A stretch of DNA of 64,000 bases, from positions 25,812-89,811 of the forward strand of contig NZ_PDCP01000025.1 of assembly GCF_002553505.1 (NCBI RefSeq), given 5' to 3'. The notes beneath the pieces were generated by a model. The model saw nothing but the letters and a program-made list of their open reading frames with translations. It was not told the origin of the DNA and did not search any database. The position numbers and the translations under genes are program-made. This document shows, piece by piece, positions 31,564 to 39,906 of this stretch (position 1 is the stretch's first letter; every line of letters starts with the position of its first letter). Source of the stretch: Mycolicibacterium agri. Its GTDB lineage: Bacteria > Actinomycetota > Actinomycetes > Mycobacteriales > Mycobacteriaceae.

Positions 31564-31582
31564 GGAACAGATGTTTGGTTCA
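31564..31582 (-). promoter_or_regulatory. cluster operator, site 1 (before the moxR operon)
   Basis: GGAACAGATGTTTGGTTCA matches the recurring motif GGAACAnATnTTTGGTCA found before five transcription units of the cluster. It lies 44 bp upstream of the MoxR ATG, in the gap after the VWA gene. The motif is an imperfect dyad typical of TetR operators. Confidence 0.6.
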
Positions 31583-31594
31583 AGATCCGGTTTG

Positions 31595-33286
31595 TCAGGC
31601 GACGCGCCGCCGCAGGTCCGCGGTGCGCAATGCGGCGCGAAACAGCGGCCCGATCACGTCGGCGAGCTGTTTGGGCTTGGGAATTGACGCGTGCGCTGCG
31701 CTGCCGAACACCCTGCGCAGTTCGCCCGATTCGGTGGCGGCGCCGATCGTCAGACACAGACAACCGATGCCCTGGCGGCGCGCTTCACCGAGTGCGCGAT
31801 GCGCGTCGGCGGCCCCGTAGAACCGCTCGTAGCCATGGTCGTAGGCCAGTCCGTCCGACAGCACCACGAGCAGCCGACGCTTCGTACCGGCCTTTTCGGT
31901 AATCACCGAAGTGCCATGGCGAATCGCCGCGCCGAGACGCGAGTACGCACCGGGGGTGAGGCTGCCGAGCCGCCGCATCACCAGCGCGTCCAGGTTGTCG
32001 TCGAAGCGCTTGATGGGCAGCATGTGCACCGCTGAGCGGCCCTGCGACTGATAGGCGTACAGCGCCACACGATCGCCGAGGTCGTGCAGCGCGACGATCA
32101 AAGCGGCCGCCGCCGCGCGTTGTTGCTCATGCACGGTCTGCCCGAAAGTGCCTGCCTCGGAGGACGATCCGGACACATCGAGCAGAACGAGCACCGCCAG
32201 ATCGCGCCGGCGACGCAGGTTGTCAAGGTAAACGGCCTCATCGGGGGTCGACCCCGCCATCATCTCCACCCGCGCCTCCACCGCGGCGTCGACGTCGATG
32301 TCGTCCCCCTGGGTCTGGCGATGGCAGCGGTCCAGCCCGATACCAAGCCGGGTCAGCGGCCGCCGCAACGCGTGCACGTCGGGGCGTGGCATCGAACGAC
32401 GCTCGGTGACAGGCGAATCCAATTCGTGGACGGTGCACCAGTCCGGCCGGTATCGCTTTCGATGGGAATCCCACTCGGGATACTTCCTGCCTTCGCCGCC
32501 GCCGTCATCGGCGTTGTCGACCTCCGAAGGAGCGGCCGACGTCGACGTGACCATGCCTGCACCGCGGATGCCCTTGCTCGTTCGGTGCGTGGGGGTATCG
32601 GCGCCGGGAGACCCACCGCCACTGAGCTGCCGGACCCTGCTCATCATGCGCTGCAACAGCTTTCCCGCCGCGCCGCCGCCTCCGACGGGATTGGAGAACG
32701 GGTCCATGACATCGGAGCCGTCGTCGTCGGCGTCGTCGAGTTCCGACAGTTCTTTCGGCGACTTGCGTCTGGGGTCGTGCGCGCCCGCCACGTCGGCGGC
32801 CTTCGATTGTGCGTATGTCGCCAGCAGGTTGCGCGGTTTGATCACGCCGAAGCCGACCGGTGGATCGGCGATCTTCCTGTCGCGCGCCAAGGCCAGCGAG
32901 GCGGCCGGGGTCTGTGAGCGGATCGCGACGTTGAAGTCGATCAACGGCCGGAGGGCTTGCGGCAGCAGATCCTCGTTGGCCGCCAACGCCCGATGCCCTT
33001 CGATGGCCAGGTACTTCCTCGCCAGGCTGGGACGCCGCTGCAGCTTGCGCACCACGTCCGGCGCGAGGCTTCCCGCGGCCAAGAGCGACGCCTGTACCGC
33101 CGCGGCCTGCAGCTGCCTGCCGGGCGTCTCCGAGGGGTCGACGAAGATCGTGATGCCGTCGGTCCACGGTGGTTCGCCGGGAACGCCCGCTGTCACCGCG
33201 ACGGTACGGCCGGCCAGCGCCGACGCCACCAGTCCAAGCCTGCGCGGGCCGTCCTCGTCGTCGTCCTCCGGAGTGCCTGTCGCCAC
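31595..33286 (-). CDS. VWA-domain protein (CbbO/NorD-like partner of MoxR ATPase)
   Basis: The 563-aa protein has a C-terminal von Willebrand A domain (about 375-560) with the MIDAS motif DVSGSSSE, a threonine in GSLTPGAYSRL and a late aspartate in VVLSDGLAYDHG. The N-terminal half is helical and the middle (about 190-300) is acidic, glycine-rich and disordered. CbbO/NorD proteins pair with CbbQ/NorQ ATPases to activate metalloenzymes such as RuBisCO or NO reductase; here the client could be a P450 or other cluster enzyme, which is inference. GTG at 33286 with GAGG upstream; the longer frame would run through the operator. Confidence 0.82.
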   Translation of the reverse strand: MATGTPEDDDEDGPRRLGLVASALAGRTVAVTAGVPGEPPWTDGITIFVDPSETPGRQLQAAAVQASLLAAGSLAPDVVRKLQRRPSLARKYLAIEGHRALAANEDLLPQALRPLIDFNVAIRSQTPAASLALARDRKIADPPVGFGVIKPRNLLATYAQSKAADVAGAHDPRRKSPKELSELDDADDDGSDVMDPFSNPVGGGGAAGKLLQRMMSRVRQLSGGGSPGADTPTHRTSKGIRGAGMVTSTSAAPSEVDNADDGGGEGRKYPEWDSHRKRYRPDWCTVHELDSPVTERRSMPRPDVHALRRPLTRLGIGLDRCHRQTQGDDIDVDAAVEARVEMMAGSTPDEAVYLDNLRRRRDLAVLVLLDVSGSSSEAGTFGQTVHEQQRAAAAALIVALHDLGDRVALYAYQSQGRSAVHMLPIKRFDDNLDALVMRRLGSLTPGAYSRLGAAIRHGTSVITEKAGTKRRLLVVLSDGLAYDHGYERFYGAADAHRALGEARRQGIGCLCLTIGAATESGELRRVFGSAAHASIPKPKQLADVIGPLFRAALRTADLRRRVA

Positions 33287-33300
33287 GCCACCTCGCTCGT

Positions 33301-33318
33301 TGACCAAATATCTGTTCC
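33301..33318. promoter_or_regulatory. cluster operator, site 2 (between VWA and SDR genes)
   Basis: TGACCAAATATCTGTTCC lies in the 82-bp divergent gap between the VWA gene (minus) and the SDR gene (plus). It could control both. It is the best-conserved copy of the motif; read on the minus strand it is GGAACAGATATTTGGTCA. Confidence 0.65.
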
Positions 33319-33368
33319 ACCGTAATGTCCGCATCCGACGCCAGTCAACGAAACTGAAAGGCTTGCTC

Positions 33369-34292
33369 GTGATCGACTTCGACGGCCAGGTCGCGGTCGT
33401 CACCGGCGGCGGGCGCGGGCTGGGCCGGCTCTACGCCCTCGAGTTGGCACGCCGCGGCGCCAAGGTGGTCGTCAACGATCTCGGCGGCTCCATGCACGGG
33501 GAAGGGGCCGACGCGTCGGTCGCCGACAGTGTGGTCGAGGAGATCACGGCATTAGATGGAACGGCCGTGGCGTCGCACGACTCCGTCGACAGACCCGAAG
33601 GCGGAAACGCGATCGTGCATACGGCCGTGACACGTTTCGGCCGGCTCGACGCGGTGATCAGCAACGCCGGGATCTTCGACAGCGTCGCATTCGACGAGCT
33701 TTCGCCACAGCAGTGGCGCCGCATGATCGCCGTGCATCTCGACGGCGGGTTCTACCTCGCCCAGCCCGCCTACAAGGTGATGAAAGCGCAGAATTACGGG
33801 CGGTTCGTGTTCATTTCGTCGTCGGCGGGCATGTTCGGCCAGCATCTGGAGGCCCACTACGCCGCAGCCAAGGCCGGGCTCGTCGGTCTCACCAACGTGA
33901 TCGCGTTGGAGGGGCAACCGCACGGGATCCTTGCCAACGCCGTGCTGCCGACCGGCTTTTCGCGGATGGTCAGTGAAACGGTCGGTGATTCGAAGGCGCT
34001 TCAGGAGACCGGGTTCCTGGACGTGATCAAACCCGAGTTGGTGGTCCCGATGGTGGTCTATCTGGCGAGCCGGCAGTGCCAGGTCAGCCACCAGAACTAT
34101 TCGGCCATCGGCGGGCGGTTCGCGCGGGTGTTCATCGGCTTGGCGCAGGGCTGGCCGGCGCCGCCCGGCTCGCACCCGACCGCCGACGACGTCGCCGCCC
34201 ACTTCGCCGAAGTGTCTGCGACAGAGCCGTTCACCGTGCCTGGGGCGATCTACGACGAGGTCTTCGGGATCTACGAGCGATTGGGCCTTTAG
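33369..34292 (+). CDS. SDR-family dehydrogenase (HSD17B4/MFE-2 type)
   Basis: The 307-aa SDR resembles the 3-hydroxyacyl-CoA dehydrogenase part of multifunctional enzyme 2: VVTGGGRGLGRLYALELARRG cofactor loop shortened here by its key glycines, NDLGG acidic loop, SNAG, catalytic Ser in ISSSAGMFG and YAAAK. Such enzymes act in beta-oxidation of acyl or steroid side-chain CoA esters. GTG at 33369 directly precedes the nucleotide-binding strand; a longer open frame on this strand is antisense to the VWA gene. Its TAG overlaps the TAA of the convergent P450 gene within four bases (TTAG). Confidence 0.88.
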   Translation: MIDFDGQVAVVTGGGRGLGRLYALELARRGAKVVVNDLGGSMHGEGADASVADSVVEEITALDGTAVASHDSVDRPEGGNAIVHTAVTRFGRLDAVISNAGIFDSVAFDELSPQQWRRMIAVHLDGGFYLAQPAYKVMKAQNYGRFVFISSSAGMFGQHLEAHYAAAKAGLVGLTNVIALEGQPHGILANAVLPTGFSRMVSETVGDSKALQETGFLDVIKPELVVPMVVYLASRQCQVSHQNYSAIGGRFARVFIGLAQGWPAPPGSHPTADDVAAHFAEVSATEPFTVPGAIYDEVFGIYERLGL

Positions 34293-35512
34293 TCCCACAC
34301 CACCCTGAGATGCGGCGGAGAGCGGAAGAACATGCCGGAGATGTAGGGCTCGGGTGCGTCGGGGTCGAGCCGAAGCCCGAGTAGCCGGTCGAACAGCGTG
34401 TTGAAGATGATGGTGCTCTCCAGCCGCGCCAGATGCATCCCGAGGCAGACGTGCGCACCGTGCCCGAAACCGATGTGCGGCTTGCGTTCCCGAAAGATGT
34501 CGAATCGCTCGGGTAGGGTCCACCGCGACTCGTCGTGATTGGCGCTGCCGAGATTCACCGACATCGTCGAGCCCGCCGGGATCGACACGCCGTAGAACTC
34601 GATGTCGCGCGTGGTCTCGCGCATGAAGTTGAGCAGCGGGGTCTCCCAGCGGATGCCCTCTTCGATCGCCTGCGGTAGCAGGTCGCGGTCGGCGATGACC
34701 GCCGCCAGCTGGTCGGGATGTGTCAGCAGCCCGAACGCCAGGCTCGCCGTCGACCGCGATGTGGTTTCTGCGCCAGCGGGCAACAGGTTTCGCATGAACC
34801 CGTAGATCTGCTCGTCGGACATCTTCACGCCGTCGATGTCGGCCTCGGCCAGCACGCTGACTATGTCGTCGCGCGGGCTGCGTCGCCGGTCGGCCAGGAT
34901 CCCGACGAAGTACTCCTTCAGCTGGGCCGAGGCCCGCAGCGCGCTGTCCATGTCGGAGTGGAAGCCGAGCAGGTCGATGGCCAGGCGGTGGAACTCTCCG
35001 ATGTCGGTCTCCGGCAGGCCGATGAGCGCCGCGATGACGCGCACCGGTATCGGCATGAAGACCTCCTCGACCAGGTCTGCGCTCTTGTTCTCGCGCAACC
35101 GCTCCACGGTGCGCTCGACGAGGGGGCGCACCAGTTCGGCCTCCCAACGTCGCATCGAGGGCCTGGCGAAGGCGAACTCGTGCAGCCTGCGATACACCTG
35201 ATGCTCCGGCTCCTGCATCTCGAGGATCGTCGGGCCCTGCAGGGGTCGCACGATCGCCTCGTAGCACTTGGTGCTGAACGTGCTGTTGTCGGTGAACACC
35301 GCCTTCACCGCGTCGAAGCTGTACGCGGTGAAGATCTGTTGACCGTCCGGGGGATTCTCGACAATCCCCATCTCTTTCCAGCCCGGGTGTACCGGAGCTT
35401 GTGCCCTCAGTTCGGCGAGCATCGGGTACGGCGACGCGTCGCCGTCGGCCCCCATCCCCGCGTCGAACTTCGCCTGCGCATCCTTGACACCCTGCGACAA
35501 CTGCTCGCTCAT
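34289..35512 (-). CDS. cytochrome P450 (C)
   Basis: The 407-aa P450 has I-helix LPAGAETTSRS, ExxR in EEGIRWETP and heme loop GFGHGAHVCLGMHLAR. It is closest in the window to P450 B, suggesting an in-cluster duplication or related substrates. ATG at 35512. An operator copy sits 49 bp upstream in the gap shared with the divergent double-TetR gene, the usual layout for a repressor and its main target. Confidence 0.93.
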   Translation of the reverse strand: MSEQLSQGVKDAQAKFDAGMGADGDASPYPMLAELRAQAPVHPGWKEMGIVENPPDGQQIFTAYSFDAVKAVFTDNSTFSTKCYEAIVRPLQGPTILEMQEPEHQVYRRLHEFAFARPSMRRWEAELVRPLVERTVERLRENKSADLVEEVFMPIPVRVIAALIGLPETDIGEFHRLAIDLLGFHSDMDSALRASAQLKEYFVGILADRRRSPRDDIVSVLAEADIDGVKMSDEQIYGFMRNLLPAGAETTSRSTASLAFGLLTHPDQLAAVIADRDLLPQAIEEGIRWETPLLNFMRETTRDIEFYGVSIPAGSTMSVNLGSANHDESRWTLPERFDIFRERKPHIGFGHGAHVCLGMHLARLESTIIFNTLFDRLLGLRLDPDAPEPYISGMFFRSPPHLRVVWD

Positions 35513-35560
35513 CGCGCCCCTACTTCTCCACCAGCCGGCATGCCACCCGAGTTGGGTCGT

Positions 35561-35578
35561 TGACCAAAAATCTGTTCC
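35561..35578. promoter_or_regulatory. cluster operator, site 3 (between P450 C and the TetR gene)
   Basis: TGACCAAAAATCTGTTCC differs from site 2 at one base. It lies between the divergent P450 and double-TetR genes, so it likely serves both repression of the P450 and autoregulation. Confidence 0.65.
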
Positions 35579-35608
35579 GCATTATGGTCGCCGCAAAGGG
35601 GGCGACAC

Positions 35609-35654
35609 AAGGAGCGGCCGTGGATCCCGGACCAAGCCCATGAGCGGCCCATGA
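35609..35654 (+). promoter_or_regulatory. two overlapping mini-ORFs leading into the TetR gene
   Basis: AAGGAG (35609-35614) precedes GTG at 35620, which opens a 7-codon frame ending TGA 35641-35643. That stop overlaps ATG 35640, which opens a 4-codon frame ending TGA 35652-35654, overlapping the TetR ATG at 35651. The only good ribosome site therefore feeds the start codon through two ATGA steps. Reinitiation control is inferred. Confidence 0.35.
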
Positions 35655-37081
35655 GTGCCGCCGACGCAGCCCGTTCTACCGGCACTTTCCCTTCCCCGGA
35701 CTACAAAGCCGCGACCCCGACTTCTGGTAGCGTTGACGAAACATTGGGTCGGTCAGGCAAACCCGTGACGGGAGTCAAGCGCCGTGGAGGTGTTGTGGGG
35801 CGTCCACAGGTGACGCCGAAGAATGCCGGGAACGCCTACGACGATGGGTCACGGCGAACCGAAATTCTGCAAACCGCGGCGTCTCTCATCGCGAGTTCGG
35901 GCCTACGCACATCGCTTCAGGAGATTGCTGACGCTGCAGGGATTCTGCCGGGCAGCCTGTATCACCACTTCGAATCCAAGGAAGCGATCCTCGTCGAGTT
36001 GCTGCGGCGCTACCACGCCGATCTCGACCGCATCGCCGAGCAAGCGCTCAGCAGTCTCGACGATCCCTCGTCGCGGTCCGCCTTCGACCGGATCGTCGAC
36101 CTGTGTTCGGCAATCGCGCAATGCGCGGTGATGCACAGGGCCGCGCTGCAGATGACGTTCTACGAAGGGCCCGGCTCCAGCAGGGAACTCACTGCCCTGG
36201 CCCGGCAGCGGCCGACGGCGATCCTGGAGGCGATGCTACAGACGCTGCGCGCCGCCCGCTGGAGCGGCTACCTCAAGCCGGACGTCGACCTGCCGATCCT
36301 CGCCGACCGCATGGTTCAGGTGATGTTGCAGGTCGGGCTAGACGTCATCCGGCACAACGCCGGCGCGGACAAGCTCGCCGAGTTGCTCTGCCGAATCCTG
36401 CTCGAAGGCCTCGCCAGTGTGCCGCCGACCGATGACGAACTCGACAGGTCATCAGCGTTTCTGGCGGCCGACGCCGTGATCGCGGCGTGGGCGGAGGAAC
36501 GCGCCGCCGAACCCGACGACAAGGCCGCATACATACGTGCCGTCGCGCGCGCGGAATTCGGCCGCAGGGGCTACGAGGTCACCACGATCCGCGACATCGC
36601 GTCGGCGGCACAGCTCGGGACGGGAACGGTGTATCGGCTGATCGGCTCCAAGGACCAGCTGCTGGCGTCGATCATGCAGTCGTTCGGCGAGAAGGTCGCC
36701 GAGGGTTGGACCGCGGTGTTGCGCTCGGACGCCTCGCCGATCGCCAAACTGGACGCGCTGAGCTGGGTCAACACGAATGTCCTCCACCGGTTCGGCGACG
36801 AGTTCCGCATTCAGCTCGCCTGGATGCGGCAGTCTCCCCCGGACACCCCGAACCCCGGCTGGTTATTCGCCAAGCGGGTGCGGCAGATGAAAACCCTTCT
36901 CGCCGAAGGGATCCGCAGCGGCGAGATCGTCATCGACAGCCCGTCGAACGAGATGTTGGCGCGATCCGTCATCGGTGTCGGGTGGATACCCGAGAACATC
37001 CTGCACGAGCTCGGCACCCGGCGCTCGCTGATCCATCTGCGCGACACGGCGCTGCGCGGGGTCGCGACTAGCCGAGCGTGA
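35651..37081 (+). CDS. double TetR-domain transcriptional regulator
   Basis: The 476-aa protein contains two complete TetR modules: an HTH at about residues 73-120 (TSLQEIADAAGILPGSLYHHF) shortened to its core LQEIADAAG/SLYHHF, and a second at about 305-350 (TIRDIASAAQ/TVYRLIGSKDQLL), each followed by a helical ligand domain. Such tandem-TetR proteins (Mce3R is the known mycobacterial example) can bind as monomers. The first 60 residues are low complexity; GTG at 35765 is a plausible alternative start. It sits among operator-bearing genes and next to an mce operon and is the best candidate repressor of the cluster. Confidence 0.85.
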   Translation: MSAADAARSTGTFPSPDYKAATPTSGSVDETLGRSGKPVTGVKRRGGVVGRPQVTPKNAGNAYDDGSRRTEILQTAASLIASSGLRTSLQEIADAAGILPGSLYHHFESKEAILVELLRRYHADLDRIAEQALSSLDDPSSRSAFDRIVDLCSAIAQCAVMHRAALQMTFYEGPGSSRELTALARQRPTAILEAMLQTLRAARWSGYLKPDVDLPILADRMVQVMLQVGLDVIRHNAGADKLAELLCRILLEGLASVPPTDDELDRSSAFLAADAVIAAWAEERAAEPDDKAAYIRAVARAEFGRRGYEVTTIRDIASAAQLGTGTVYRLIGSKDQLLASIMQSFGEKVAEGWTAVLRSDASPIAKLDALSWVNTNVLHRFGDEFRIQLAWMRQSPPDTPNPGWLFAKRVRQMKTLLAEGIRSGEIVIDSPSNEMLARSVIGVGWIPENILHELGTRRSLIHLRDTALRGVATSRA

Positions 37082-37138
37082 CGGGTAGCTTGGCCCAGCC
37101 CCGCACGCTGGCGGCCTCGGCGGCTATTATCCGCAGTC

Positions 37139-37197
37139 GCGAGACGGAATCCGCGCAGAGGAATTCCGAGTGAGGGCCTGCGAGGATTCCGTTTCGC
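37139..37197. terminator. 59-bp inverted repeat between convergent genes
   Basis: Arms GCGAGACGGAATCC (37139-37152) and GGATTCCGTTTCGC (37184-37197) pair with one mismatch; the 31-bp loop contains the palindrome GGAATTCC. Placed between the 3' ends of the TetR gene and the DapB-like gene, it could terminate in both directions. No T-run follows, as usual in mycobacteria. Confidence 0.5.
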
Positions 37198-37216
37198 GGG
37201 GAAACTAAGGACTAGT

Positions 37217-38296
37217 TCAGTCGAATGCATGGCGCGGCAACGTATTCGGCAGGTCCAGCGAACTGAGTAGTCCCGCGGGCGCGTCGACGACATATGGGAT
37301 CGCATTGACGACGCGCATGGCGGTGGCGGCCATCGCGGCCCGACCGGCGCCATGTCCCTCCGCGTCGCCGAGGTTCATCGCGCAGTGGATGTCGGGGTCG
37401 CCGTCGATGTCGACGCGGTAGGTGGCGTCGAACTCCGAGGCCGGCCAATCGGGTGCGACGTCGCGGGCCATCCGGATGATGTGTTCGATCACGATGGCGT
37501 CGCGGCCGTTGACGACACCTGCGGCCCTCGTCAGCACCGCACCGCAGGTTCCGGCCTTGATGGTGCCGAACGCCACTTCGATGTCGCGGTCGGTCAACCG
37601 CCGGTCGAACGCGCCGCGGACCTCCTCGACTTCCACGCCGAGTCCGTCGGCCATCAGGTAGATCGGTGCCTTCCAAGCCATCTCGATGAATCCGGGGGTC
37701 TTCAGCATCGGCTCGAAGGCGAGCGGATGGCCGAACCCCATGCCGTTCATCATGATGTCGGCCACCGGATAGTGGTCGTTGAGTGCGATCTCGGTGGCCT
37801 TGATGCAGCGGATCTTCTTCGACTGCGTGGCCAGAAGCAGTGCCAGCTGATCCGAACCGAACCCGGGGAAGATGCCCGACGCGTAGAACGAGGCGTCGCC
37901 CGACTTGGCCGCCGCTTCGAGCTGGTCGCGCCAGTCGGGCGAGTAGTACGCCGGCGGGTACACCAGCGACGTCGAAGTCGTTGACACGACGTTGATTCCG
38001 GCTTCCAGCAGCCGAAGGTAGTCGGGCACCGCGCCCGCGTCGCGTTCCGGCCCGCTGGCGGCATACACGGCGCAGTCGGGCCGAAGACCGATCAACTCGT
38101 CGGCGTCGTCGGTGGCGATGACCCCGATCGGTTCGTGCCCGGAGAGCTCACCGGCGTCGCGGCCGACCTTGTCCGGCGAGTGCACCCACACCCCGACGAG
38201 TTCGAGGTCGGACCGTCGGTGCACGGCGTCGATGGCGATCGAGCCGACACCACCGGTCGACCAGACCACGACGCGCTTTGTATCCGCGTGCATCAT
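37217..38296 (-). CDS. DapB-like NAD(P)-dependent dehydrogenase
   Basis: The 359-aa protein has an N-terminal Rossmann fold (VVVWSTGGVGSIAIDAV, about residues 8-24) like dihydrodipicolinate reductase and a C-terminal domain like 2,4-diaminopentanoate dehydrogenase. Mycobacteria carry many such genes in lipid and steroid loci; the true substrates are largely unknown. ATG at 38296 overlaps the LLM gene stop (ATGA); a second ATG follows at 38293. It is not the lysine-pathway dapB: it is longer and lacks the catalytic HH motif region. Confidence 0.78.
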   Translation of the reverse strand: MMHADTKRVVVWSTGGVGSIAIDAVHRRSDLELVGVWVHSPDKVGRDAGELSGHEPIGVIATDDADELIGLRPDCAVYAASGPERDAGAVPDYLRLLEAGINVVSTTSTSLVYPPAYYSPDWRDQLEAAAKSGDASFYASGIFPGFGSDQLALLLATQSKKIRCIKATEIALNDHYPVADIMMNGMGFGHPLAFEPMLKTPGFIEMAWKAPIYLMADGLGVEVEEVRGAFDRRLTDRDIEVAFGTIKAGTCGAVLTRAAGVVNGRDAIVIEHIIRMARDVAPDWPASEFDATYRVDIDGDPDIHCAMNLGDAEGHGAGRAAMAATAMRVVNAIPYVVDAPAGLLSSLDLPNTLPRHAFD

Positions 38297-39291
38297 TCCT
38301 CCTTCGCTGAGCCTGCGCGGGCCGCGGCTTCGACGGCGCGTTCCAAGTACGGCCACGCCACCTCCGGCGCCAGCCCGCCGCATAATGGCGCCAGCGGCAA
38401 TGCTTTTCCGCTACGCATGTAGTCGGCCGCCTGCTCGACGGTGAAGACCCGGCAGGGGCTGTCGGGCGCGCGCAACCCGGCGACGTCGGTGGCGCGCGAG
38501 ATGCTGGCCACGTCCATGTCGCCGTGCCGGTAGGACGCGGCCGTGACCGCGTCGTGCAGCAGATGCGGCCCGAGCTCGCGCCACGCCTTGTCCACGTCGC
38601 CGTCCGCGTTGCCGGCGACGAACACCGCAGTCGGCGCGCACTCGTCGGGCAGCTGAACGAAGCCGGGCTGATGTCCTGCCGCGCGGCATTCGCGCTCGTA
38701 GCGCTCTTTCAAACCGCCGCTGTTGGTTTGCAGAACGATGCCCAACCCGTGCCTGGCCGCCCGTTCGACCGCCGCCGCGCTTCCGCCTGCGAGCATGATG
38801 AACGGCCCGCCCGGCGTCGTGCAGGCCGGGGTGACCTGGATGCGGCGGCCGTCGTGGCACACCGGTTCACCCGCGAGCAGACGTCTTAGCAGAGTCAGCT
38901 TTTCTTCGGCCAGCCGTCCGCGCCGCCGCATATCGACACCGAAGTGCTCGTATTCCTCCCTGCGGTGCCCGATGCCGAACGCGTAGGACACCCGTCCGTT
39001 GCTGATGATGTCGAGCACGCTCATGTCCTCGGCCAGCCGGACGGGGTCGCAGAACGGCAGCACCACCGCGGCCAGCATGATCGGCAACCGCTGGGTGCGG
39101 GCGGCGATCGCCGAGGCCAGCATCAGCGGCGACGGTAGGTGGCCGTCCTCGGTGCCGTGATGTTCCGACAGCACGGCCACGATCGCCCCGCGGCTCTCGG
39201 CCCATGCGCACATGTCGATCGCGGCGGCGTACAGCTCGCTGGTCGGCGCGCCGAACGACGGCGCCCGCATGTCGAACCGGATCGTGAACAC
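38293..39291 (-). CDS. LLM-class F420- or flavin-dependent oxidoreductase
   Basis: The 332-aa luciferase-like monooxygenase-fold protein has IVAVLSEHHGTED (strand 2), LPIMLAAVVLPFCDPVRLAEDMSVLD reduced here to its core PVRLAEDMSVLD, GRVSYAFGIGHR and FIMLAGGSAAAVERA cofactor-side segments. Mycobacterial members often use F420; the sequence alone does not decide between F420 and FMN. GTG at 39291 lies 13 bp downstream of an operator copy. It is translationally coupled to the DapB-like gene. Confidence 0.85.
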   Translation of the reverse strand: MFTIRFDMRAPSFGAPTSELYAAAIDMCAWAESRGAIVAVLSEHHGTEDGHLPSPLMLASAIAARTQRLPIMLAAVVLPFCDPVRLAEDMSVLDIISNGRVSYAFGIGHRREEYEHFGVDMRRRGRLAEEKLTLLRRLLAGEPVCHDGRRIQVTPACTTPGGPFIMLAGGSAAAVERAARHGLGIVLQTNSGGLKERYERECRAAGHQPGFVQLPDECAPTAVFVAGNADGDVDKAWRELGPHLLHDAVTAASYRHGDMDVASISRATDVAGLRAPDSPCRVFTVEQAADYMRSGKALPLAPLCGGLAPEVAWPYLERAVEAAARAGSAKEE

Positions 39292-39303
39292 TGCCGCGGA
39301 CTA

Positions 39304-39323
39304 TAACCTAATATTTGTTCAGG
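39304..39323 (-). promoter_or_regulatory. cluster operator, site 4 (before the LLM gene)
   Basis: TAACCTAATATTTGTTCAGG is a weaker match to TGACCAAATATCTGTTCC (same ACC-AATAT-TGTTC core with substitutions). It lies 13-32 bp before the LLM start, the expected place for a promoter-blocking site. Confidence 0.45.
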
Positions 39324-39420
39324 CTGCACCTGTGCGGCCATTGCGCCACCCGCCGGTCTGCTCAGCTCGGTCGACCTGCCGCTGACCATTCCGCAGGGCG
39401 CGTTCGCATCGTCGTGAGGA

Positions 39421-39906
39421 TCACCCGACCGGGGTGAGCGTGAACGGCATCCGGATGTTGAGCGGCCTGTTGATTCCACACGCTCCGCTGGGACCCAACG
39501 TGGTGTCCCAGCCCTTGTACGGAATCGGGTCGGGGTAGCCGTGCCAGAACGTGAACGTCTGCTCCCCCGGATGTGCGGTGCCGTCCGGACACGGCTCCCA
39601 ATTGTCGACAGTGCGACGCACTCGCCAGGTGCCGCTCCGGTAAACCATGTCGGCGCTCCAGCCTTGATCGCTGACCACCCGCCCAGTGCAGTCTTGATAC
39701 GTGGTGCACGTCGAGGTGATCGTCCAGGTCTGGGTGACGCTGGCCTCCTCGTGTAACGAGTCTTTCGTCTTGGCCCACACGCCGTCCGAAAACGCCGTAT
39801 ACGTGCCGTTGAGGGCGACGCCGTCATTGGGGTCCGCGTGAGCAGGCGCGACACATGACAGCACCGCCAGGGTGAGCACACCGATGATCAACCGTGCCAA
39901 CATCAT
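39421..39906 (-). CDS. secreted protein at the end of the mce operon
   Basis: The 161-aa protein has a Sec signal peptide (about 1-24, cleavage near AHADP). The mature part is rich in Thr and Trp with paired cysteines (TSTCTTYQDCTG, WEPCPDG, GACGINRPL) and begins VALNGTYTAFSDG, a pattern shared by several mycobacterial exported proteins of unknown function. ATG at 39906 overlaps the mceF stop (ATGA), so it is a seventh coupled member of the operon, in the position where Mce-associated proteins are usually encoded. Confidence 0.75.
   Translation of the reverse strand: MMLARLIIGVLTLAVLSCVAPAHADPNDGVALNGTYTAFSDGVWAKTKDSLHEEASVTQTWTITSTCTTYQDCTGRVVSDQGWSADMVYRSGTWRVRRTVDNWEPCPDGTAHPGEQTFTFWHGYPDPIPYKGWDTTLGPSGACGINRPLNIRMPFTLTPVG

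Noticed and set aside
31595..33286. RuBisCO activase (CbbQO) reading of the MoxR/VWA pair together with cbbX
   Set aside because: The pair lies 20 kb from cbbX, inside the operator-defined P450 cluster, so a link to carbon fixation is not supported.
32298..33368. Long upstream extension of the plus-strand SDR
   Set aside because: Antisense to the VWA gene and runs across the operator; the SDR core starts at GTG 33369.
38873..38888. GCGAGCAGACG match to the 60-bp repeat arm
   Set aside because: No opposing arm follows, and it encodes the conserved LLAGEPV segment of the LLM enzyme, so it is coincidence.
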